A stretch of DNA of 64,000 nt from contig NZ_OOHJ01000036.1 of the NCBI RefSeq assembly GCF_900323885.1, positions 62,001-126,000 on the forward strand. The letters are read 5' to 3'. The notes beneath the pieces were generated by a model. That model was not told the origin of the DNA and ran no database searches. It saw nothing but the letters and a program-made list of their open reading frames with translations. How positions within the stretch are numbered: position 1 is the first letter of the stretch; each line of letters begins with the position of its first letter. This stretch comes from [Actinomadura] parvosata subsp. kistnae (GTDB lineage Bacteria; Actinomycetota; Actinomycetes; Streptosporangiales; Streptosporangiaceae). A program made the translations under genes and the position numbers. Below are positions 42,508 to 51,369 of the stretch, piece by piece.

Positions 42508-45500
42508 TCAGGCGGCGGCCTTGGCGGTCAGCGCCACCTGGGCCCGCTCGGTGACGCCGCTGACCGTGACGGCCACCGTCACCTGGCCGGGCCGCAGCGC
42601 CGTCAGCGTGCCGGACTCGGGGTCGAGGACGGCGACGTGCCAGGGCTTGGCCGTCTTGCGCGGGCCGACGTGCAGGTTCGGGGAGCCGGACCAGGTGGCC
42701 GACACCGGGTAGGCGGCGGGCACCGTGCGGGTGCCCTGCTTGACCGAGGCCGTGACCGGGGCGGGCGTGCCGACCGCGACGGTGGCGGGGGCGGTGAGGG
42801 TGAGGTCGTCCACGTGCGGGCGCACCTGGGTGCCGATCCAGTCGGGCGCGTCGGCGAACCAGTTGCGCTTGACGTGCTCGGCCTCGGCGCGGGTCACGGG
42901 GTCGACGCCCCACAGCGACCAGCCGGTGAACCCGCCGTCGTCGGGGGCGGTGGCGGGGTTCTTGCCGGAGTTGCCGTTGATGACGTACGGCACCGCGTCC
43001 ACGTGCTCGGCGTGGAAGGTCCCGACGTGCGCCCCGATGAACGCGGCGCCCTTGCCGGTGGTGCGCTGGAAGTCGGCCAGCCAGCCCTCGACGAGCGCGG
43101 CCTCCTTGCGGTCGCCGAGCTGGCTGCCCTTGCCGGGCGTGGGGTCGCGCGGCGGCACGTGGAACAGGACGGCGACGGACCCGATCGAGCCGTTCTCCGC
43201 CGCGTCGTCCAGGAGGGAGCGCAGCCGGGCGACCTGCTCGTAGCCGCCGCCTCTGAGGGTGAGGCGGGAGGTGTCGAGAGTGATGAAGCGGGTGCCCTTG
43301 TGGTCGAAGGTCTGGTACGTGTCGCCGAAGACGGCCCGGAAGTTGTCGATCTTGCCGCCCATGACCTCATGGTTGCCCGGAACGTAGTGATATTTCACCG
43401 TTCCGCCGAGCTCTTCGTCGAGGATCTTCTTCGCCAGCGCGAAGTCCTCCGGCGACGCCTCGTCCACCAGGTCACCGTTGATCACCAGGAAGTCCGGCCG
43501 GGCGGCCTTGATCTCCCGGAGGGTGCGGCGCGCGTTCCTCACGATGTCGCTGTCCGGGTCCCTGGCCACGAACTGCGCGTCCGACATGACCGCGAACCGC
43601 CACGGCATCCCCGCCACCTCGTTCCTGACCACGGGGTCGGCCACCTTCGGCGCCGCCGGGGCCGAGACCGACGGCGGCACCTTGGCGACCAGCCCGTCGA
43701 TGAGGATCTCGTTGGTGTACTTCACGTCGGCCTTGGTCTCGGCCACGTAGAAGCGCCGCAACTTCAGCGGGTAGTTCACGCCGGGAGGCACGGTGAACTC
43801 GACGTACTTCCAGCCGGTCCACGTCATGTATGGGCCGCGCAGGATCTGCGACTGCCCGAGCGCGTCGTAGAACTCCAGGCTCGGCCACTCGCCCTTGCCG
43901 GTGGAGTTGATCCACAGCCCGAACGCCTGCGGCTGCCCCTCGACCACGATCTGCTGCGGCGGGCTGGCGTAGGCGGCCCGCGTGGCGGTGGAGGTGGTGA
44001 AGTCGTAGGACAGCTTGAGCCCGCCCCCGCTCTGCCCGGGGGCCGCCGACAGCGAGCCGGTGGCGCGGGCGGCGGCGAACGTCCAGGAGGCGGCGTCCTC
44101 GAAGTCGGCGACCGGCTTCGACTCGAACCCGACCGTCACCGGCACGGCGGTGCTGATCGTGCCGACCTTGGCGGTGATCAGGCCGGAGCCGGTGGCCCGC
44201 TTCGCCTTGACCGTGAAAGAGCCGTGCTCGGCGGCGGTGACCTCGAACAGGCTCTTGTCGTAGTCGAGCGTGAGGTCACCCGGCTCGATGGGCGCGGAGT
44301 TGCCGTTGCGGTCGTAACCGACGACGCCGAACGTGGCGGTGCCGCCCTCGCCGGCCATGCCGAGCCGGTCGGCGGTGGCGCCGAGCCGCGCCAGCGGCTG
44401 CAGCACGGTCAGCTCGATCGTGCCCTTGGCCTGGCCGCGCGAGGCGGTGACGGTGGTGGTGCCGGGCACCAGGGCGTGGAAGCGGCCGTCGCGGATGACG
44501 CCGTGCACGGCCGGGTTCGCCCGCCACGACGGGGTGCCGGCCGCCGGGCCGTACGTCTCGTCGTAGCCGGCGGCGGTCAGCCGCCTGGTCAGGCCGGGGA
44601 AGACGCGGTCGGGGCGGCCGCCGACGACGGGCCCGACGCCGGGCGCCCTGGCCGGGTCGCTGGCGGTCTCCAGCCAGAAGCCCTTGAGCTTGCCGCTGCC
44701 CTCGGGCGCGTAGAGCGCCAGGCCGTTGGGCACGTGCCGCTCGCCGCCGTCGGACGGGCTGTTCTCCACCTGCACGTCGGCGGAGCCGGGCTCGCGGGCC
44801 AGCATGGTCGAGGAGCCGCCGCCGTCGAGGTTCAGCGCGTTGGCGGCGCCGAGGTCCACCATCATGGCGGCCAGCTCGTTCAGCGTGACGCCGCGGCTGT
44901 CGGCCTGGCGGCCGTCCACGGTCAGCAGGTACATCTTCCTGCCGTCCGCCGAGAAGCCGACCGCGGTGCGCGGGTGGGCGGCCGTGTCGGTCGAGTTCTG
45001 GACGACGCCGTCCTTGACGAGCAGCTGGTTGCCGCCCACGGCGGCCTTGACCGGGCCGCCCTCGGAGGGTTTCGGCTGGTAGGCCACGTCCACCTTGTCG
45101 CCGGGCTTCAGGGCCGACAGGGCGGCGGCGCCGGCGTCGCGGCCGAGCAGGATGGTGGTGCCGGCGGGGATCGGGCCGGTGCCGGCCGAGCCGCGTACCT
45201 CGGAGACGACGCCGTTCACCAGCACGACCTCGGCGACGGACGTGGCGCCCTCGACGGCGCGGGCCCGCGTGTAGGAGCCCCAGAGCGGCGTGAACAGCCC
45301 CACGCCGTCGCGCTGGACGATCTGGTTGAACTGGGTGAGCTTGACCGGCGCGCCTCCGGCCGGGGTGGCGGTGCCCTCGAAGTACATCTTGAGCACGCGG
45401 CCGAGCCCGTCGCCGTCGATGGCGACGGCGTTCTCGTGCCCGGACACCGGCGACTGGATCAGCGTGCCGTTCTGCACGCCGATGCCCTGGGCGGCGCCGG

Positions 45501-45906
45501 AGTTGTTGATGTCGAAGAAGTCGCCGTTGACGGCCGCGACCGCGCGCGAGCGCTTCGCGGGCCCGGACAGCGGCTCGGTCTTGGACACCTCGCCGGAGAA
45601 GACGTAGTCGGCCTTCGCGCTGCCGAGGTCGGCGGTCATGGCGTCCGCGCGCAGCCAGCCGAGCGCGTCGTAGGTGTCGAACGAGGTCAGCGAGATGCCC
45701 GGCGCCACCGGCCGGGTCTTCTTGGCCGTCTCCAGCCGCTGCGGCACGGCGGCGGTCGGGGCGAGCAGCGTGGAGGCGGCCGGGTAGGACGACGCCGTCT
45801 CCAGCGCGTCCTCTGCGGGAGGGGCGGGATCGGCCTGCGCGGGCGCGCTGAGGGCCATGGGGCCTAACACGAGCGCGGCGGCGGCCAGCAATCGGAGGGT
45901 CTGCAC
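42508..45906 (-). CDS. Secreted phosphodiester glycosidase (NAGPA) plus metallophosphoesterase, multidomain
   Basis: Exported protein of 1132 residues. After a signal peptide (VLGPMALSAPAQA), the first catalytic part (about 75-380) matches the NAGPA/DUF2233 phosphodiester glycosidase domain, with VAAVNGDFFDINNSGAAQG, RTAVGFSADGRKMYLLTVDG and ALNLDGGGSSTML. Ig-like and beta-sandwich domains follow (about 400-700). The calcineurin-type metallophosphoesterase lies at about 730-1000, with metal motifs MSDAQF, VINGDLVDE, VPGNHEVM and IGAHVGTFHAEH. A final Ig-like domain closes it. Start is GTG 45906 (TTG 45918 possible); a TATATC -10 element lies just upstream, so the leader is very short. It probably trims phosphodiester-linked sugars outside the cell and then removes phosphate. 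Divergent from the P450. Confidence 0.9.
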   Translation of the reverse strand: MQTLRLLAAAALVLGPMALSAPAQADPAPPAEDALETASSYPAASTLLAPTAAVPQRLETAKKTRPVAPGISLTSFDTYDALGWLRADAMTADLGSAKADYVFSGEVSKTEPLSGPAKRSRAVAAVNGDFFDINNSGAAQGIGVQNGTLIQSPVSGHENAVAIDGDGLGRVLKMYFEGTATPAGGAPVKLTQFNQIVQRDGVGLFTPLWGSYTRARAVEGATSVAEVVLVNGVVSEVRGSAGTGPIPAGTTILLGRDAGAAALSALKPGDKVDVAYQPKPSEGGPVKAAVGGNQLLVKDGVVQNSTDTAAHPRTAVGFSADGRKMYLLTVDGRQADSRGVTLNELAAMMVDLGAANALNLDGGGSSTMLAREPGSADVQVENSPSDGGERHVPNGLALYAPEGSGKLKGFWLETASDPARAPGVGPVVGGRPDRVFPGLTRRLTAAGYDETYGPAAGTPSWRANPAVHGVIRDGRFHALVPGTTTVTASRGQAKGTIELTVLQPLARLGATADRLGMAGEGGTATFGVVGYDRNGNSAPIEPGDLTLDYDKSLFEVTAAEHGSFTVKAKRATGSGLITAKVGTISTAVPVTVGFESKPVADFEDAASWTFAAARATGSLSAAPGQSGGGLKLSYDFTTSTATRAAYASPPQQIVVEGQPQAFGLWINSTGKGEWPSLEFYDALGQSQILRGPYMTWTGWKYVEFTVPPGVNYPLKLRRFYVAETKADVKYTNEILIDGLVAKVPPSVSAPAAPKVADPVVRNEVAGMPWRFAVMSDAQFVARDPDSDIVRNARRTLREIKAARPDFLVINGDLVDEASPEDFALAKKILDEELGGTVKYHYVPGNHEVMGGKIDNFRAVFGDTYQTFDHKGTRFITLDTSRLTLRGGGYEQVARLRSLLDDAAENGSIGSVAVLFHVPPRDPTPGKGSQLGDRKEAALVEGWLADFQRTTGKGAAFIGAHVGTFHAEHVDAVPYVINGNSGKNPATAPDDGGFTGWSLWGVDPVTRAEAEHVKRNWFADAPDWIGTQVRPHVDDLTLTAPATVAVGTPAPVTASVKQGTRTVPAAYPVSATWSGSPNLHVGPRKTAKPWHVAVLDPESGTLTALRPGQVTVAVTVSGVTERAQVALTAKAAA

Positions 45907-46011
45907 GACCGAACTCAATCGCCCATGGATATAACTTTCAAGACTTAAGGGTGAACTAAAAGATAATTTCAGATCTTGTCCGCCTCCCGCCTCGCGTCCC
46001 ACGATGGGGAC

Positions 46012-47175
46012 GTGGATCGAGAGGCGCTCTACCGCGACCCGTATCCCGTCTACGCCCGGGCCCGCGCGGCTCCCGGCCTGACTTTCTCCGACGAGCTGGA
46101 CGCCTGGCTGGTCGCCCGGTACGCCGACGTGCGCGAGGTGCTGAGCAGGCCCGGCGACTTCTCCTCCCAGGGCGCCCTGCGCCCCGACGTGCTGCCGGGC
46201 CCGCGCGCGTTCGCGGAGCTGGCCGGCGCGCCCGGCGGGGCGCCGGTGGTGCTGAGCACCGACGGCGAAGCGCACACCCGCTACCGCAAGCCGTTGACCA
46301 GGGGCCTGTCCCCCGCCCGGGTGGCGGCGGCGCTCCCCTTCGTCCGCACCACGGCGGCCGGCCTGCTCGCCTCGTTCGCCCGGGCGGGACAGGCCGAGTG
46401 GATGGCCGCCTACGCCAGGCCCCTGCCCGCCGCCGTCATCGGCCACCTGCTCGGCCTCGACCCGGCCGACGTGCCCGGCGCCGTGCGGGCCGGGCACCGC
46501 GCCGAGGAGCTGCTGTTCACCCCCATGCCCGAGGACGAGCAGGTCGCCGCCGCCCGCGAGGTGGCCGCCCTGCGGCACCTGCTGGACCGCCACGCCCGCG
46601 CCTCACTGGCCAGGGACAACCTCGCCGGCGACCTGGCCCGCGCCCTCACCGACCCGAACGAGGTCGTCTCGAACACCGAGAACCTGCTGCTCGCCGGCCA
46701 CCTCACCACGACGGCGCTGCTCGGCACCGTCGTGCACCACCTGCTGCGCGACCGCCGCCAGTGGGAGCTGCTGCGCGCGCGGCCCGACCTGGTGCCGGCC
46801 GCGATCGAGGAGGCGGCCAGGTACGAGGCGCCGGTGCAGGGCTTCCGCCGCACGGTCACCCGGCCGCTGACCCTGTCGGGCACGAAGCTGGCCGCGGGCG
46901 AGACGGTGTTCGTCTCGTTCGGCTCGGCGGGGCGGGACGCGACGGTGTTCGACCGGCCGGACACGTTCGACATCACGCGGGAGCCGGTGCGGCACCTGTC
47001 GTTCGGGCACGGGGTGCACGGCTGCCCGGGCGCGCTGCTGGCCCGCGAGCAGCTCAGGATCACGCTGGAGCTGCTCGTGCGCGAGCTGCCCGGCCTGCGC
47101 CTGGCCGGCGAGGACGTCACCATGGCGGCCACGCTCATCCACCGCGCCCCCGAGCGGCTCCACCTCGTGTGGTGA
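46012..47175 (+). CDS. Cytochrome P450, with altered I-helix
   Basis: Bacterial P450 of 387 residues. The heme-binding loop FGHGVHGCPG holds the ligand Cys338; the ExxR pair is Glu267 and Arg270 (EEAAR). The I helix reads LLLAGHLTTTAL at about 225-236, so the usual Asp/Glu before the conserved Thr (AGxE/DT) is Leu231. The GTG start at 46012 is chosen because GGGGA precedes it and the N-terminus (MDREALYRDPYPVYAR) then matches family length; an in-frame TTG at 45976 would add 12 residues. No ferredoxin or reductase gene is adjacent, so electrons must come from elsewhere. The substrate is unknown. It faces the glycosidase gene divergently. Confidence 0.93.
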   Translation: MDREALYRDPYPVYARARAAPGLTFSDELDAWLVARYADVREVLSRPGDFSSQGALRPDVLPGPRAFAELAGAPGGAPVVLSTDGEAHTRYRKPLTRGLSPARVAAALPFVRTTAAGLLASFARAGQAEWMAAYARPLPAAVIGHLLGLDPADVPGAVRAGHRAEELLFTPMPEDEQVAAAREVAALRHLLDRHARASLARDNLAGDLARALTDPNEVVSNTENLLLAGHLTTTALLGTVVHHLLRDRRQWELLRARPDLVPAAIEEAARYEAPVQGFRRTVTRPLTLSGTKLAAGETVFVSFGSAGRDATVFDRPDTFDITREPVRHLSFGHGVHGCPGALLAREQLRITLELLVRELPGLRLAGEDVTMAATLIHRAPERLHLVW

Positions 47176-47181
47176 ACCCGC

Positions 47182-49484
47182 TCAGGCGGCGGGTTTGACC
47201 GAGACGAGCCCGGCCAGCGCCGTGTCATAGGACGGTTCGAGCCAGTAGCCGGAGTGCCATCGCGTCTCCGGCAGCGGCTCGCCCGGCCCCGGCCGCGCCG
47301 GATCCCAGCAGAACCGGTCGACCGCGTCGCGCTCCCCGCCCGCCAGCGGATCGACCCGCCGGAAGACGGGCCCGCCGATCGGGTCGCTCAGCCGGTACAG
47401 GTTGCACCAGCTCACCCGCTCCCGTACGGCGGACAGCCCGGCGTCGCCGAAGTAGGCGGGGAAGAACGGCGCGTACAGGCGGCGCAGCGGCGAGCCGTGA
47501 GTGAGCAGCCGCACCCGGGCCCGCAGCACGTCGCCGAGCTGCGGCACCAGGGCGGCCACGAGCACGCTGCCCTGGCTGTGCCCGGACAGCACGACCTGGT
47601 CGCGATCGGTGGGGGCGAGCACGCCGACGCGGGCCATGAGCTCGGGGACGACCCTCTCGGTGTAGCAGGGCGGCGACAAGGGGTGGACGGCGCGCGGCCA
47701 GAACGTGCAGATGTCCCACAGGATGCCGACCGTCCTGCGCAGCCGCGTGTCACTGTACGTGCGCCGCCCGACCGCCACCAGCGCCACCACGACCGCCACC
47801 ATGGCCCAGCTCCCGGCGGTGGCGAGCAGCCCGGCCGGCCCGCCGTCGGGCGTGAACAGCCCCAGCCAGTAGCCGGCGCTCGCGGCGGCGGACCCGGCGA
47901 CCCCGATGCCGGTCAGCACGCCCAGCACGAGCCCGGCGCGGTCGGTCAGCCCGGCCAGCGCCCACGTGCGCGCGACCACCCGGGCGTCGTCGCGTTCGAG
48001 ATAGTACGGCTTGAGCTCCGGCGCCAGCCGCCGCGCCTGCGCCCGCGCGATCAGCCACAGCGCGACCGCCACGAGCACGAGCCCGGCCAGGAGCAGCGGC
48101 ACGAGCCCGGCCGTCCACCAGACGGGCTCGTCGAGGAACAGCTTGCCGCCGACCGGCCCCGGCGCGGACGGGCCGGCGGGCACGCCGAAGAACCCGGCGG
48201 TCCAGAACAGCAGGCCGAGCGCCATCACGTTGGCGCTGCCCGCCGCCACCATCAGCACCACCCAAGCGGCCAGCCCGCCCAGCGCCCGCCGCTCCCGCGG
48301 CCGCTCCATGCGGGCCAGCACGAACGTGGTGACCAGGGTGAACGCGCCCAGCCCGACGGTGACCGCGTATTGGAACGCTCCAATGCCGATGCCGGGCAGC
48401 CACCAGGCGCGTGTGCCGTCCGTACGGGCGGGCATCCCCGCCAGGGCCGCGCCGATCGTGGCGAGGAACGCCAGCGGCGCGGCCACCCGCAGCACGTGGC
48501 AGGCGGCCGTCAGCCACCCGGGCGTGCGCTGTCCGGTGTGCGGGTCGAGCCTGCGGGCGATCCCCGGGAGGGTGGCCAGCACGGCGGCGGCGAGCATCAC
48601 GCCCGCGTCGGCCACGGTCAGCGCGAGCCCGGTGGCCGTGCCGGCGAACGGCGCCGCGACGGCCGCGGCGATGGAGGCGATCGAGAAGGCGACGTGCACG
48701 ACCCGCAGCCGCCACACGGGCGCGGCCCCGTGCCACATCCTCGACCGCGCCAGCAGGGCCGGGCCGCGCGCCCCGGCTTCGGCGGCGCCGCATCGGCTCC
48801 CGGCGCCGCCGCGCCGCCCGCCCCGGCCCCCGGCGGTGTCGTGCCGTGCGCGCCGGTCGCGGGTGGCGCCGCGCGCTCGTCGCGCAGCCAGGTGCGCCGG
48901 GCCAGCCCCCACAGCAGCACCACGACCAGCAGCGGCACCAGCGCGGTGACGGCCAGCCGTCTGGACGGCTCGTCGCCCCACAGCTCGCCCAGCCAGCGCA
49001 CCCACCACGGCGCCGTGTCGTAGGTGCAGGCCCGGCCGGCCGCGGTGCACTGCCAGCCGACGAGATCGACGGCGGCCCGGGTGACGGCCCCGACGAGCGT
49101 GCCGGTGAGCAGCAGCCCGAACAGCCGCTGCGCCGCCTCGGTCACGTGCCGCAGCCGCACGCCGCGCGCGGGCCTGGGCAGCATGAAGTAGGACAGGTTC
49201 GCCAGCGAGAACGGCAGCAGGAGCAGCCACAGCGCGATGGCCCGGCCGCCGGAGGTGAGGTTGCCCCACGCGTACGCCTCGCGCCGCCGCACGCCGGGCA
49301 CGTCGGCGTGCGGGCCGGACGGCGGCCCGCCCGCCCACCAGCGCCGGTAGAACCCGGTGGTGCCGTCGCCCGCGACGAGCCGGGGGTGCGGATGGTCGAG
49401 CGTGCCGGCCGGGGGCGTGCCGGAGACGCCGTGCACGCGCAGCTCGGTCACGCCCCCGCGGGTCTCGTCCAGGAATCCGTCCAC
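47182..49484 (-). pseudogene. Large membrane alpha/beta hydrolase, one-base frameshift
   Basis: The N-terminal part (DETRGGVTELRVHGVSGTPP) begins with a soluble HGVSG segment, then several membrane helices. Near 48771 the frame is lost in a GGGG run; adding one G joins PPKPG to ARGPALLARSRMWHG and gives one protein of about 767 residues. The second half has five or six more helices (VAFSIASIAAAVAAPF, ATFLVLARMER-like) and ends in a cytoplasmic domain with the nucleophile elbow GHSQGSVL (Ser) and a late His in RWHSGYW. So it looks like a multi-pass membrane protein with a hydrolase active site split between ends. Function unknown. The start (GTG 49484 or TTG 49505) is uncertain. Confidence 0.75.
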
Positions 49485-49543
49485 GTCACCAGGATCCTGC
49501 GTCAACCCCGATTACGCAAAGTGACTGTTCGATTACCTCCAGC

Positions 49544-50398
49544 TCAGGACTTCGTCGCGCCGGCCGTGAGCCCGGTGATCAGGTGCCGCTGCACCAGCAG
49601 GAACACCACGCCCGCCGGGATGGCGATGAGCACCGCAGAAGCCGTCATCAGCCCCCAGTCGGACCAGTGCTGGCCGATGAACTGCTGCAGCCCCACCCCG
49701 AGCGTGCGCTTGTCCTCCTGCGACATGAACACGGTGGCGTAGCCGACCTCGCCCCAGGCGGTCATGAAGCAGTAGAACGCGGTCACCGCGATGCCCGGCC
49801 GCGACAGCGGCAGCACCACCCGCCAGAACGTGCCGAACGGCGTCAGCCCGTCGACCATCCCGGCCTGGTCGATCTCGATGGGCACGGTGTCGAAGTAGCT
49901 CTTCATCATCCACGCGCAGAACGGCACCGCGATCGTCATGTACGCGATCATCAGGCCCGGGATCTGGTTCAGCAGCCCGAGCCCGGCCATCAGGTTGTAC
50001 AGCGGCACGATGAGGATGGCCACCGGGAACATCTGCGTGATCAGCAGCAGCCACATCACCGACCGGTGGCCGGGGAAGCGGAACCGGCTGACCGCGTACC
50101 CGGTGGTGGCCGCGAGGAACACGCCCAGCACCATGGTCAGCCCGGCCGTCAGCACGCTGTTGAGCAGCCAGCGCGGGAACTCGGTCTGCGTCAGCACCCG
50201 CGTGTAGTTGTCCAGCGAGGGGTGGTCGAACAGGCGCAGCTCGGCCGACAGCCAGCCGTCGCGCGGCTTGAGCGAGGTCAGCACCAGCCACACGACCGGG
50301 AACAGGGACACGGCCACGGCCAGCAGCAGCCCCGCGTGCAGGCCGGCGGAGGCCAGCGGGCCGCGCTCGCCGCGCCGCCGCGTTCGCGCGCTCACCAC
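49544..50398 (-). CDS. Maltodextrin-type sugar ABC permease (MalG-type)
   Basis: Permease of 284 residues with six helices and the EAA loop EIDQAGMVDGLTPFGTFWRVVLP. It overlaps the upstream permease gene by four to seven bases (GTG 50398 or GTG 50395). Strong similarity in layout to MalG, including the conserved VPLYNLMAGLGLLNQIPGL stretch. Third gene of the importer that faces the pullulanase gene. Confidence 0.93.
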   Translation of the reverse strand: MVSARTRRRGERGPLASAGLHAGLLLAVAVSLFPVVWLVLTSLKPRDGWLSAELRLFDHPSLDNYTRVLTQTEFPRWLLNSVLTAGLTMVLGVFLAATTGYAVSRFRFPGHRSVMWLLLITQMFPVAILIVPLYNLMAGLGLLNQIPGLMIAYMTIAVPFCAWMMKSYFDTVPIEIDQAGMVDGLTPFGTFWRVVLPLSRPGIAVTAFYCFMTAWGEVGYATVFMSQEDKRTLGVGLQQFIGQHWSDWGLMTASAVLIAIPAGVVFLLVQRHLITGLTAGATKS

Positions 50399-51366
50399 GG
50401 GCCTCCTTCACCGCGGAGGGTACGCCGGTAGCCGACGGCCAGCACCACCAGCATGGCCAGGATGATCACACCCCAGGCCGCCGACCCGGAGTAGTCGCGG
50501 ATCCCGGTGAACGCCTCGCGGAAGGCATAGGTGACCAGGATCTCCGTCTCGCTGCCCGGGCCGCCCCGCGTGACCAGGAAGATGATCGGGAACATGTTGA
50601 ACGTCCAGATCGTGCCGAGCAGCACGACCGTGCTCGACACCTGGCTCAACCCCGGCAGCGTGATCGCCCTGAACCGCTGCCAGGCGCTCGCGCCGTCCAC
50701 CTCGGCCGCCTCGTACAGCTCGGCCGGGATCGACTGCAGCCCGCCGAGCAGGGCGACCATCATGAACGGCACGCCGATCCACACGTTCACCGCGATGACC
50801 GCGATCTTCGCCGTGGTGGGGTCGTCCAGCCAGCCGACGCCGCCCAGCCCGGCCAGCTTGAGGAAGCCGTTGATCACGCCGTAGTCGCTGTTGTAGAGGT
50901 AGCGCCAGATGAAGGCGGCCACGAACGCGGGCACCGCCCACGGCAGGATCAGCAGCACCCGGTAGACCGAGCGGAAGCGCAGGCGGCGGTTGAGCATCAC
51001 GGCCAGGCCCAGGCCGATGCCGTAGTGCAGGGCGACGCAGACCACCGTCCAGATGACCGTCCACAGCAGCTTGTCCCAGAACAGGCCGCTGGTCAGGATC
51101 CGCGCGTAGTTCTCCAGGCCGACGAACTCGTAGGTGGAGGGGATGACGTTCACGCCGATGGTGCGGCCGATGTTGGCCTCGGTGGCGTCCGTCAGCGACA
51201 GGTAGACGCCGCGCGCCAGCGGCCAGCCGATCAGCACCAGCATCACCACGAGCACGGGCGCCACCATCGCCCAGGCGTACCAGTGGGCGCCGGCCGAGCG
51301 CCGCCGCGCGCGGCGGCCGCGGGTGACCTCACCCGTGGCCGCCGCCTTACGGGTCGAGACCGTCAC
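50392..51366 (-). CDS. Maltodextrin-type sugar ABC permease (MalF-type)
   Basis: Permease of 324 residues with a basic N-terminus (RGRRARRRS), six helices and the EAA loop ELYEAAEVDGASAWQRFRAI. It follows the solute-binding gene after three bases and overlaps the next permease. Together these three genes lack an ATPase gene, as in Streptomyces mal loci, where MsiK energises several sugar importers. Confidence 0.93.
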   Translation of the reverse strand: MTVSTRKAAATGEVTRGRRARRRSAGAHWYAWAMVAPVLVVMLVLIGWPLARGVYLSLTDATEANIGRTIGVNVIPSTYEFVGLENYARILTSGLFWDKLLWTVIWTVVCVALHYGIGLGLAVMLNRRLRFRSVYRVLLILPWAVPAFVAAFIWRYLYNSDYGVINGFLKLAGLGGVGWLDDPTTAKIAVIAVNVWIGVPFMMVALLGGLQSIPAELYEAAEVDGASAWQRFRAITLPGLSQVSSTVVLLGTIWTFNMFPIIFLVTRGGPGSETEILVTYAFREAFTGIRDYSGSAAWGVIILAMLVVLAVGYRRTLRGEGGPW

Positions 51367-51369
51367 CGG

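Noticed and set aside
40279..45867. A 1862-codon open frame on the plus strand across M20, amidohydrolase and glycosidase genes
   Set aside because: It spans three well-supported genes on the opposite strand and has shadow composition (Gly, Arg, Val, Leu, His); no start signal or domain.
46012..47175. A biosynthetic gene cluster around the P450
   Set aside because: No synthase, tailoring or export genes are adjacent; neighbours are a glycosidase and a membrane hydrolase.
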